Shown: positions 8,612-16,163 of the stretch, piece after piece
Layout: each line of letters opens with the position of its first letter
Numbering within the stretch: the stretch's first letter is position 1
NCBI GenBank assembly: GCA_003650675.1
Contig: QMRH01000002.1
Coordinates: 1 to 60,079 of the forward strand
Length of the DNA: 60,079 nt
DNA from: Thermoprotei archaeon
GTDB taxonomy: Archaea > Thermoproteota > Thermoprotei > Thermofilales > B20-G17
Direction of reading: 5' to 3'
Made by a program: the position numbers and the translations under genes
Notes under the pieces: generated by a model
The model's input: only the letters and a program-made list of their open reading frames with translations
Database searches by the model: none
What the model was told of the DNA's origin: nothing

Positions 8612-8625
8612 CCTTTATATAAAGG
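8612..8625. promoter_or_regulatory. Perfectly palindromic TATA element between divergent genes
   Basis: The sequence CCTTTATATAAAGG is its own reverse complement and contains a TATA box readable in both directions. The divergent starts at 8576 and 8660 lie almost equally far from its centre (about 42 and 41 bases). One TBP site could therefore serve both transcripts. Confidence 0.55.
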
Positions 8626-8659
8626 TGGAGGAGTTCTTCGGTAAATCGGGGGAGGGTTT

Positions 8660-9070
8660 TTGTCCAAACGTATCGAAACTTTAGATAGAAAGATAGGCTA
8701 CATCCTGGCCCGTCTCGGCGTTCCCGTTAAGAAGCCTTTTTTCGTGAAAATGGTTAAACGGTTGCTCGATAAAGGGCTTAACGTGGATGTCAAAATATAT
8801 AATGTGGAGGGTAGACTGGTTTCCCCAACCATAGAAAACATTATGGAGCGGCTCGCGGAAAAAGGCTACGTTAAAATACTCTATACTTTAGATAAAAGGG
8901 GTTACGCAAACCTATATGTAGAGGTCTATTCGCCAACGGAGAAGATCAAAAAGTTCCTGGAAAACCCTAAGTTCAGTAAGAAGGATAAGAAAATTATAGA
9001 CGATTATGTAGACGAGTTTCTAAGCAGAGTTAAGCTTATCAGCAAATCGGCCTCACAGACGACAAGTTAA
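8660..9070 (+). CDS. Uncharacterised conserved-looking basic protein, winged-helix-like
   Basis: A 136-residue basic protein that I do not recognise. Residues 1-80 alternate helices and a beta wing (IENIMERLAEKGYVKILYTLDKRGYANLYVEVYSP), which fits a winged-helix or double-stranded-nucleic-acid-binding module. The C-terminal 50 residues are a charged helix. The start is TTG 8660, supported by a strong GGGGAGGG ribosome binding site at 8649-8656 and by the promoter element just upstream. It stands alone, followed by the promoter of the CBS gene. Confidence 0.5.
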   Translation: MSKRIETLDRKIGYILARLGVPVKKPFFVKMVKRLLDKGLNVDVKIYNVEGRLVSPTIENIMERLAEKGYVKILYTLDKRGYANLYVEVYSPTEKIKKFLENPKFSKKDKKIIDDYVDEFLSRVKLISKSASQTTS

Positions 9071-9123
9071 CTGTAATTTAAAAGTATTTTAGATCGAAGT
9101 TTATCTACATACTGGTAGAGAAA

Positions 9124-9984
9124 ATGTTTTACCCGGTTTCACATATAATGTCCACGCCCGTCATCTCGACCTCCATACAGGACACACTTGCACACGTACG
9201 TAAACTGATGCTTCGACACCATATAACCAGAATAGTGGTGGTGTCACCAGAGGAAAAGCCCGTAGGGATAATAACTCAAAAGGATATGGTTAGGGTATTA
9301 GCAAACACCCTTAAAGACATAGACAACATCCTTGCCGGAGAAGTTATGAGCACTCCTCTCATAACAGTTAGACCCGAAACCCCTATCCCCCTCGCCGCCA
9401 AAATCATGCTGGAAAAGGATATTAGTTCAATTATAGTGGTCGACGAAAGAAACTTTGCTAAAGGCATTGTCACTAAAACAGATATGTGCCGTCATTACGC
9501 CGAAAGGTTTAGGGGCGTAGCAACGGTAAGAGACTTTATGACAAAAGATGTTGTGACCGTTCGATCCTCTACTTCAATTTATAGGGTTATTGAAGTAATG
9601 TCGGAAAACAATTTAGATAGAGTGGTGGTTGTAGAGGGAAAGGAGCCTGTAGGGATAATAACTTCACGAGACCTTATTTTCGGTGTAAGCTTCAAAGAGC
9701 GAAGGAAAACAGGAAGATGCGTTGGAAGAGGCAGTAGGATCAGGGAGATTGGTCTTAAAGCGTATAGGAGAGCGTCTATAGCGTTAATGGCTGAAGATGT
9801 AATGAATTATCCGCTCATAACGATCAAAGAAGACGCAGACCTCGCTGACGCCGCTGAAACCATGTTGAGGGAGGACATAAGCGGTCTACCGGTAGTGGAT
9901 GACACAGGTAGCCTTAAAGGCATCATAACTAAGAGTGATATAACCCGTGCTATAGCCTTTATAGGTGGCGAAACCATCACATGA
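9124..9984 (+). CDS. Four-CBS-domain protein (two Bateman modules)
   Basis: A 286-residue cytoplasmic protein of four CBS motifs in two pairs (about 8-60, 70-125, 133-185 and 220-280). Typical repeats are MSTPVISTSIQDTLAHVRKL, GIITQKDMVRVLA and GIITSRDLIFGVS. Bateman modules bind AMP, ATP or SAM and act as energy or ligand sensors. No effector domain is fused. A basic linker at about 190-215 separates the pairs. The stop overlaps the next ATG by four bases, so it is coupled to a HAD-type phosphatase that may be its target. A second four-CBS protein occurs at 17783. Confidence 0.85.
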   Translation: MFYPVSHIMSTPVISTSIQDTLAHVRKLMLRHHITRIVVVSPEEKPVGIITQKDMVRVLANTLKDIDNILAGEVMSTPLITVRPETPIPLAAKIMLEKDISSIIVVDERNFAKGIVTKTDMCRHYAERFRGVATVRDFMTKDVVTVRSSTSIYRVIEVMSENNLDRVVVVEGKEPVGIITSRDLIFGVSFKERRKTGRCVGRGSRIREIGLKAYRRASIALMAEDVMNYPLITIKEDADLADAAETMLREDISGLPVVDDTGSLKGIITKSDITRAIAFIGGETIT

Positions 9985-10517
9985 TTTTTCCGAAATCCAC
10001 GAAAGATAGGGTATATGTTTTTGATGTAGATGGAGTACTTGTTGATGTAAGAGATAGGCTTAAAGAAACACTGAAGAGACTGGGGTTAAGTGAACTCATT
10101 AAAGATACAAGTCAGATTACCGGATCCCTTCGAAACAGGTTTTGGAAGATATTTTTGTCCGAAAACATGCTGGCTTACGATAAACCTAGACCCCTGGGTA
10201 TAAGTTTACTTCTAGATAGGTTGCATGAAGGCTCTGTAATAGTGTTGACGGGGCGGCCGGAGACACTGCGAAAAGCCACTTTAAGGGAACTAAAGGGTTT
10301 CGGGGTGCCGGTCGAAAAAATATCACAGTTCCTTTTCAGGCGTAGGGGGGATAGGAGGGCTGATTACATGGTAAAAAGAGAGTATCTAAAATATTTTTCA
10401 AGTATAACAGAGGTTCACGACGATTCTATCGAAATACTATATGAGGCTAAAAGGATCCATCCGAATGCAAGACTCTACCTCCATAAAAACGATTGCTACG
10501 TCCTGTTATTAGAGTAA
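9981..10517 (+). CDS. HAD-superfamily hydrolase
   Basis: A 178-residue HAD phosphatase. Motif I is VFDVDGVLVDV, with nucleophile D15 and acid/base D17. Motif II is VLTGRPE, and the metal-binding acidic motif is EVHDDSIEIL near residue 145. The cap is small (type C1-like insert between residues 25 and 75). The substrate is unknown; small phosphosugars or nucleotides are typical. It is translationally coupled to the CBS protein and converges on the MGMT gene with a nine-base overlap. Confidence 0.75.
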   Translation: MIFPKSTKDRVYVFDVDGVLVDVRDRLKETLKRLGLSELIKDTSQITGSLRNRFWKIFLSENMLAYDKPRPLGISLLLDRLHEGSVIVLTGRPETLRKATLRELKGFGVPVEKISQFLFRRRGDRRADYMVKREYLKYFSSITEVHDDSIEILYEAKRIHPNARLYLHKNDCYVLLLE

Positions 10518-11063
10518 AAACAGATGTTCCTTCCCTATTTTTCCCCTCTCATCCACAACCACGCCTTCTTTCCGTAGTATTTCAGCCTTAATCCACCACA
10601 GTTTCCTGGAACCAAGGTAGCCTCCAACCTTTAAATTGCTTTTTACAACTCTATGACAAGGGTATATTAGGGGATAGGGGTTGTCGACCAGAATTTTTAC
10701 AGCGGATCTAACGCTAATCCCAACATGTTTAGCAAAACTACCGTATGTAGCCACCTTTCCCCTAGGTATTCTACCCAGCATACGTAGTACCGTGTCGCCA
10801 TAGAGTAGGGGAAGCTCGTTCAGTACATCTTCTTCTATTCGAAAACCTCTATACAACCTCTGAATAATATCATATACATTTCTAACTAGTGGAGGTAGAA
10901 ATTCTGGTTTAACTGGTTTAGCGAGATTCACTATGGTCGAATACCGCGGTATATGGCTCAAGACACCCCATTCTAATGGTACACTATTTAACTCTAACAT
11001 AGAGTCGTTGAACACCAATAGTAAATACTTTAAACCACATTTCACAAGGTATATTTTCCTCAT
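10509..11063 (-). CDS. ogt: Methylated-DNA--protein-cysteine methyltransferase (MGMT)
   Basis: A 184-residue suicide enzyme that takes alkyl groups from O6-alkylguanine. The active-site motif is PCHR with acceptor C136. It is preceded by RGKVATYGSFA (101-111, the helix-turn-helix with the arginine finger region) and followed by VGGYLGSRKLWWIKAEIL. The N-terminal 80 residues form the weakly conserved alpha/beta domain. The start overlaps the end of the upstream membrane-protein gene by four bases. Confidence 0.92.
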   Translation of the reverse strand: MRKIYLVKCGLKYLLLVFNDSMLELNSVPLEWGVLSHIPRYSTIVNLAKPVKPEFLPPLVRNVYDIIQRLYRGFRIEEDVLNELPLLYGDTVLRMLGRIPRGKVATYGSFAKHVGISVRSAVKILVDNPYPLIYPCHRVVKSNLKVGGYLGSRKLWWIKAEILRKEGVVVDERGKIGKEHLFLL

Positions 11064-11728
11064 TTTTTAAGCCTAAATCCACATTCTGCGCAATAGATAG
11101 CCTCCATGGGGTTAGGGTTTTCACAGTAGACGCAGTACTTAAGTCCATAAAGGATGTATTGTTTGCTTATTCGATAGATATCCCTCACAACTAGAACCAT
11201 AGCAAGGCTACTGACCAAAGCCATGAGGAGAGGTTTCTGCAGAGGAGACATGACAAAACCTGCAAGATATGCTAAAACAAGAGTCGATACTAGAAGAAGG
11301 TAAATTCTATAGCTTTGCATTAGAAAACGTCGCCATCTTCGCATACGTATAACCGCTTCGGCAAAGGCTTCGATAGCATTGTATCCTGAAATACTAGTGG
11401 CAGCAAGCGCCAGAGGATAGATCGGAGAGATTACCGGTATCAAGGATACTATACCTCCCACAATAGACACAGCTATGAGATTTAGTGAATTAAAGACCGC
11501 CTCTGTTACAACACCGCTGTAACTCTTCTCCCTGTATAGAAGCTCTGATTTAAGCGAGTATAGCATTGAACCTATAGGGATAGAAAAAACCAGGAGAGGA
11601 ACAATATATATTAGTAGAATGAAATTTTGAAATGAGCTGAGAAAATCTACTGGTATATATGCCAGGAGGAAAAGCTCGAGTAAGAGAGTAAATACAGGTA
11701 TTATCCCCGCAAACACAAGGTACTTCAA
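11060..11728 (-). CDS. Membrane protein with C-terminal zinc ribbon
   Basis: A 222-residue protein with about five or six transmembrane segments (roughly 5-25, 35-60, 85-110, 140-160, 165-185). It ends in a cytoplasmic zinc ribbon, CVYCENPNPMEAIYCAECGF, with two CxxC pairs. The function is unknown; such zinc-ribbon-tailed membrane proteins are common in archaea. The start appears to be TTG 11728. The gene lies upstream of and overlaps ogt, which suggests co-transcription rather than a shared function. Confidence 0.6.
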   Translation of the reverse strand: MKYLVFAGIIPVFTLLLELFLLAYIPVDFLSSFQNFILLIYIVPLLVFSIPIGSMLYSLKSELLYREKSYSGVVTEAVFNSLNLIAVSIVGGIVSLIPVISPIYPLALAATSISGYNAIEAFAEAVIRMRRWRRFLMQSYRIYLLLVSTLVLAYLAGFVMSPLQKPLLMALVSSLAMVLVVRDIYRISKQYILYGLKYCVYCENPNPMEAIYCAECGFRLKK

Positions 11729-11887
11729 TGCCGATTCACCAAACCCTCATTCTAACTTTCTATTAATTACCATAAATTTTTATTGATTACCTAGAAGGAG
11801 TTGTCTTGAAGTCTTGGTAACCGGGCGGTTATCAGTTTTAAACGTCCATGAAGTTTATCAACATGAATGATGTAAGATAAACGGAAG

Positions 11888-13360
11888 GTGTTTCGCGGTC
11901 CTATGCCCCTGATGATTAGACTCGGAGAAATAACTTTAAAAAGCAGTAGAACAAGATGGCGGTTTGAAAGCATCCTAGTGAAGAATATAATGGATGCCTT
12001 GAAACGCGAGGGATTCGATGAATACAGTGTATCGAGGGAAAGAGGAAGGATATTCATCTACTTTAAGAACGAAGACCTAGAGGAGAAGGCACAGGAGGTT
12101 TTAAAGAGAGTTTTCGGAATAACCTCCATCTCCAGGGTAAAGGAGACAAGCTTCCAGAGCCTTGAGGACATAGTTTTGGACGCAGAAAAATACTTTAAGA
12201 AACATGTTGAAGGAAAATTGTTCGCAGTCAGGGCTAGAAGAACAGGGGAACACCCCTTCACCTCGATGGATATAGCTAGAAAGGTAGGCGCCGTCTTACT
12301 TAGATACGCTAAAGGCGTGAACTTGAACCAGCCTGAAGTGGAGGTTCATATAGAGGTTAGGGGCTCCAAAGCATATTTCTTCAAGGACATTGTCAAGGCC
12401 TACGGCGGCCTACCTATAGGATCCGAAGGGAAAGTTGTGGCCCTAGTCTCTGGAGGATTCGACTCAGCTGTAGCAGCCTGGTATCTTTTAAAACGGGGAG
12501 CCCAGGTGGATTACGTATTCTGTAATATAGGGGGATTAGCCCATAAAGTTGGAGTCTTAAGCGTTGTGAAGATACTTGCAGAAAAATGGAGTTACGGTTA
12601 CAACCCGAGACTTCATATAATCCCCTTCAGTAGAATCATTAAGGAAATAACTTCCAAGACGGAAGAAGGCGTGTTTAACGTTATCTTAAAAAGGTTTATG
12701 TACCGTGTTGCAGAAAAGCTGGCCAAGGAACACGGGGCAAAGGCCATAGTAACCGGCGAGTCTCTAGGCCAAGTTTCTTCACAAACACTACAAAATTTAT
12801 ATGTTTCAAGCCTGGCAGTCGACCTCCAGATACTGCGCCCACTGATAGGTTTCGATAAGGAGGAAATCATGGCTAAGGCGAGAGAAATCGGGACATATAA
12901 CGCCTCCTCGCTTATGGAGGAATACTGTGCCCTTTATGCAGGTAGACCTAAAACCAGAGTACCTTTATCACTTGTTCAAAGAGAAGAAGAAAAACTGGAC
13001 GTAGCAACACTAGTTGAAGAAGCTGTAGAGAAAAAGGAAACCGTGGATATATTGTCCATAGAAGCACCCTCCATCGAGAAGCTGATTGTCCCAAGACCTC
13101 CTCCACAATCCATTGTAATTGATATCCGAAGCCCCGAGGAATACAAGGCATGGCATTACCCGGGTTCAATTAATATTCCATTCATGGAGCTTTACGGAGA
13201 ATTAAAAAACCTCGATAAAAACAAGGTTTATGTCCTATACTGTGAAACGGGGTCGATAAGCCTAGAAGCCGCCTACATTATGAGGGAAAAGGGTTTTGAA
13301 GCCTATAGCCTAAAGAAAGGGGTGAGGGGAGCAAGGAGGAGCTGTCCAACCACCAGATAA
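11888..13360 (+). CDS. thiI: tRNA 4-thiouridine synthase ThiI with C-terminal rhodanese domain
   Basis: A 490-residue enzyme that adenylates and thiolates U8 of tRNA and supplies sulfur to thiazole synthesis. Order: NFLD plus THUMP domain (about 10-170, IRLGEITLKSS at 10-20), PP-loop adenylating domain with SGGFDS (188-193) and a conserved Cys in EEYCALYAGRPKT (C347), then a linker and a rhodanese domain (about 405-485) with persulfide cysteine C452 in YCETGS. GTG 11888 gives the longest frame, but ATG 11903 or 11912 fits the family's usual N terminus equally well. The fused rhodanese means sulfur can be passed within one chain. Confidence 0.92.
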   Translation: MFRGPMPLMIRLGEITLKSSRTRWRFESILVKNIMDALKREGFDEYSVSRERGRIFIYFKNEDLEEKAQEVLKRVFGITSISRVKETSFQSLEDIVLDAEKYFKKHVEGKLFAVRARRTGEHPFTSMDIARKVGAVLLRYAKGVNLNQPEVEVHIEVRGSKAYFFKDIVKAYGGLPIGSEGKVVALVSGGFDSAVAAWYLLKRGAQVDYVFCNIGGLAHKVGVLSVVKILAEKWSYGYNPRLHIIPFSRIIKEITSKTEEGVFNVILKRFMYRVAEKLAKEHGAKAIVTGESLGQVSSQTLQNLYVSSLAVDLQILRPLIGFDKEEIMAKAREIGTYNASSLMEEYCALYAGRPKTRVPLSLVQREEEKLDVATLVEEAVEKKETVDILSIEAPSIEKLIVPRPPPQSIVIDIRSPEEYKAWHYPGSINIPFMELYGELKNLDKNKVYVLYCETGSISLEAAYIMREKGFEAYSLKKGVRGARRSCPTTR

Positions 13361-13426
13361 CCAGCCTAAATACGAACCCTAGTCAAGCTTAAATAACAAA
13401 ATAGTTAGGATAAGAGAGGTGTCGAC

Positions 13427-14329
13427 ATGAGGTTCAGGGCAGTATGCATACCATGTATCTTCAGCGTCAGAAGTAAGGAAATCCTCGAGTCCGATCTCAC
13501 CGAAGAAGAAAAGAAGAAAGCCTTAAGACAACTGATGAAACTTCTTTACGAACTCTTCGATCCAAACCAGTCAACAACATACGTCGCCTGTGAGGCATTT
13601 AGATATGTCAAGCAAGTCACCCATAACGATGATCCCTACCGTAGGTATAAGGAGGAAACCAATAGACTAGCCAAGAAACTCCTACCAAGGGTTTTAGAGG
13701 AAATGAAGAAGTATGAGGGTAAAGACTTATTCAAAAAACTTGTAGCGGTCTCTGTGAATGCTAATATACTGGATCCAGGAGTCCCTTCACTTAAGTTTAA
13801 GCTAAGTGATCTCGAGAAACTATTGTTAAGGGACGACTTTGCAGTAGATCATAGAGACAAAATATACGATCTTTTACTGGAATCAAAGAAAGTGATCTTT
13901 CTACTGGATAATGCCGGTGAAGCCGTTTTCGACAAGCTTATAGTAGACTTTCTGGCTACTGAAATGGGGTTAAAGGTCTGGGTTGTAGCCAAAGACCGCC
14001 CGTACCAGAACGATGTCACAGTCCGTGAAGCCCTGAAGCTAGGTTTAGGAGAAAACGCCCAAGTGCTGGGAACGGGGAGCGACTATTCTGGCCTCCTGCC
14101 TGGAACATATTCAAAGGAGGTAAAAGAACTTCTAAAATCATGTGACCTGGTTATAGCAAAGGGTATGGCACACTATGAAACCTTTCTCTATGCGCCCCCA
14201 GAAAGAACGGTGGCGCACCTATTTAAGGCAAAATGCCAGCCTGTAGCCGAGACTCTGGGCGTAGCCCCGGGCTCGAACATAGCGTTGCTTAAGCCACCTG
14301 TCGACCAGAATCCTCGGAATTTCGGCTAG
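13427..14329 (+). CDS. DUF89/ARMT1-family metal-dependent damage-control phosphatase
   Basis: A 300-residue protein of the DUF89 family, metal-dependent phosphatases acting on damaged or side-product phosphometabolites. Signatures: the N-terminal Cys pair AVCIPCIF (residues 5-12, typical of the archaeal subfamily), LLDNAGEAVFDKLIVDFL (about 158-175) with the metal-binding D and N, and KGMAHYETFL near residue 245. The terminal KCQPVAETLGV segment is also typical. A TATA-like element (cttaaataac, near 13387) precedes it. Its end overlaps the convergent endonuclease III gene by 41 bases. Confidence 0.85.
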   Translation: MRFRAVCIPCIFSVRSKEILESDLTEEEKKKALRQLMKLLYELFDPNQSTTYVACEAFRYVKQVTHNDDPYRRYKEETNRLAKKLLPRVLEEMKKYEGKDLFKKLVAVSVNANILDPGVPSLKFKLSDLEKLLLRDDFAVDHRDKIYDLLLESKKVIFLLDNAGEAVFDKLIVDFLATEMGLKVWVVAKDRPYQNDVTVREALKLGLGENAQVLGTGSDYSGLLPGTYSKEVKELLKSCDLVIAKGMAHYETFLYAPPERTVAHLFKAKCQPVAETLGVAPGSNIALLKPPVDQNPRNFG

Positions 14330-14990
14330 GACATAGGTCGTTAAGAGGACATTTATCACATAGGGGTTTCGAATCCCTACAATAGGTTCTCCCAAGTTTT
14401 ATGAGATAAAAGTGTAGGTCCAGACAGTTATCCAGTGAAATGTTTTCCAGGATCTTTTTCTGCATCCGTATATAGTTTTTCTCTCCATCGTCGACTATAC
14501 CTAGCCTGCGTATAACCCGGCGTACATGCGTGTCTATGGGAACCACAGGGAAACCTAGATTTACCAGTAAAACATCAGCTGTTTTAATACCTATTCCAGG
14601 CACTGAAGTAAGTTTCTTTCTTATATCCTCTATATTGTTGCTTGACATAAGGTTTTCAAACCAGCCTTTTTTACGAGCCCTCCATGCAAGAAATTTTATA
14701 GCTCTAGATTTCATGAGAGAAAGACCTGCAGGTCTAATAGCTTCCTCGAGGATGCTGTATTCCGCTTCATAGATCTTTTCTGGATCCACACCCACCATTT
14801 TTTCTAGTCTCTCATATGCTTTGAAGGCGTTGCTTTCACGTGTATTTTGTGAAAGAATAGCGGCTACAAGTGTTTTAAATGGATCCCGTGTTTCCAGATA
14901 AATTTTCCGGGCTATGAAATCCTCCTCGTCGATGTTCATCGACTCTTTTAGTCTGGTTAAAACCTGGTCGAGGAAGCCCATGGCTATCAC
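14289..14990 (-). CDS. nth: Endonuclease III (Nth), DNA glycosylase/AP lyase with 4Fe-4S cluster
   Basis: A 233-residue base-excision repair enzyme for oxidised pyrimidines. The helix-hairpin-helix SVPGIGIKTADVLL carries catalytic lysine K136, and the general base is D153 in VVPIDTHVRRV. The FeS loop is C204-x6-C211-x2-C214-x5-C220, exactly the family spacing. ATG 14990 or ATG 14981 can start. The short C-terminal tail after the cluster overlaps the DUF89 gene on the other strand. Confidence 0.93.
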   Translation of the reverse strand: MIAMGFLDQVLTRLKESMNIDEEDFIARKIYLETRDPFKTLVAAILSQNTRESNAFKAYERLEKMVGVDPEKIYEAEYSILEEAIRPAGLSLMKSRAIKFLAWRARKKGWFENLMSSNNIEDIRKKLTSVPGIGIKTADVLLVNLGFPVVPIDTHVRRVIRRLGIVDDGEKNYIRMQKKILENISLDNCLDLHFYLIKLGRTYCRDSKPLCDKCPLNDLCPSRNSEDSGRQVA

Positions 14991-15008
14991 CTGAGATATC
15001 CCCTCATC

Positions 15009-15036
15009 GTTCCATCAAAGCCTAGGGTGATGGAAC
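15009..15036. repeat. Inverted repeat upstream of nth (9-bp arms)
   Basis: GTTCCATCA (15009-15017) and TGATGGAAC (15028-15036) are perfectly complementary around a 10-base loop. An outer pair, ATCCCC (14998-15003) and GGGGAT (15049-15054), extends it with unpaired bulges. It lies between the dehydrogenase stop and the nth start, both on the - strand. It could be a processing or regulatory hairpin in the nth leader or a protein-binding site. Confidence 0.4.
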
Positions 15037-15095
15037 AATTTTTTCATCGGGGATAATATTAAACACCCTTAATCTACATAAACCTTTTCTAAATT

Positions 15096-16103
15096 TTAGT
15101 AGCCTAGATCTAGATTAACCAGGTTCTTCACCTCTCTGCCTTCAATGAAATTAACCACGTTTTCTGCTGCAAGCCTCAAAGCCCTTGCCCTTGCCTCTAA
15201 AGTCCATCCAGCCTTATGGGGGGTTGCCACCACATTTTCCAGTAAATGTATTTTTCTAGGTGAAGGAGCCTTAGGATCAGGAGGATAAGCCCACCACACG
15301 TCTAAGCCCGCTCCCCTTAGGCGACCCCTTTTTAAAGCCTTATATAATGCTTTTTCATCGATTACTGGTCCACGTGAAACATTTATTATTATGGCCCCCG
15401 GCTTAACCTTCTCTAATTCCCTTTCACCTATCATGCCCTTTGTCTCAGGGGTTAAAGGTACCGTTAATACTATGAAATCCGAGTTCTTTAACACGTAGTC
15501 GAGGTCGCTGGGCCCGCCTAGGAATTCGAGGCCAAGCTTCTCCTTTAAGTCCGGTTCAACCGACCTCTTTATGGCCATCACCTTCATACCGAACGCCCTA
15601 GCCCTCGAGGCCACCTCCCTTCCGATGTTGCCTAGCCCTATTATACCTATAGTCTTGCCGTATAGCTCCAGTGACGCTGTTTCAGGGTTATAGGGCGCCC
15701 ATTTACCCTTTTTCATCAACCTGTCGAATTCCACTATCTTCTTGGCTATTGCAAGCATCAAGGCAAAAACCATCTCCGCCACTGTTATTGCATTGGCACC
15801 AGACGCTGTGGCAAGCCGTATGTTTTTCTCCTTAAGTAATCTAAAGTTAAACCTGTCCACACCGGCCGATAAAGTTTGTATCAGCTTCAGCTTCTTAGCC
15901 TTTAGTATAACACTGTCTGGCACATAGCCTCCAATGATCACATCCGCGTCTTCCGCCAATTCAATTAACTCAAGGAACCTGTTTTTACGGGACTTAGGGT
16001 ACACCAATTTAACGCGGTCACCTAGGATTCCCTGCAATATCTCCAGCTCCTCGGGTGAGGGAGGCCAGGTTAAAGCCACTTTAATTAAGCCGCCTACATC
16101 CAT
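15096..16103 (-). CDS. D-2-hydroxyacid dehydrogenase (probable glyoxylate/hydroxypyruvate reductase)
   Basis: A 335-residue NAD(P)-dependent dehydrogenase. The Rossmann motif is GLGNIGREVASRA (about 148-160), the substrate arginine lies in NVSRGPVIDE, and the catalytic histidine in ATPHKAGWT. The start is taken as ATG 16103, with GGGAGAG upstream; an in-frame TTG at 16124 would add seven residues. It is divergent from glycerate 2-kinase with a shared promoter. This suggests interconversion of hydroxypyruvate or glyoxylate with glycerate or glycolate in one small pathway. The exact substrate (hydroxypyruvate, glyoxylate or 3-phosphoglycerate) cannot be settled from sequence. Confidence 0.82.
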   Translation of the reverse strand: MDVGGLIKVALTWPPSPEELEILQGILGDRVKLVYPKSRKNRFLELIELAEDADVIIGGYVPDSVILKAKKLKLIQTLSAGVDRFNFRLLKEKNIRLATASGANAITVAEMVFALMLAIAKKIVEFDRLMKKGKWAPYNPETASLELYGKTIGIIGLGNIGREVASRARAFGMKVMAIKRSVEPDLKEKLGLEFLGGPSDLDYVLKNSDFIVLTVPLTPETKGMIGERELEKVKPGAIIINVSRGPVIDEKALYKALKRGRLRGAGLDVWWAYPPDPKAPSPRKIHLLENVVATPHKAGWTLEARARALRLAAENVVNFIEGREVKNLVNLDLGY

Positions 16104-16133
16104 GACGCATACCTCTCCCAGCAATCATCACGG

Positions 16134-16141
16134 TTTATAAA
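16134..16141. promoter_or_regulatory. Shared self-complementary TATA box (TTTATAAA)
   Basis: TTTATAAA lies between the divergent dehydrogenase (ATG 16103) and glycerate kinase (ATG 16164). The distance to 16164 fits a leaderless + transcript. In the - direction it leaves a short leader carrying a GGGAGAG ribosome binding site. Confidence 0.5.
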
Positions 16142-16163
16142 AAATGCCCCTTCTTTATTATTT

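Noticed and set aside
14367-14380. tRNA T-loop-like string (TTTCGAATCCC)
   Set aside because: It lies inside the endonuclease III coding region, over the iron-sulfur loop, and no cloverleaf can be drawn.
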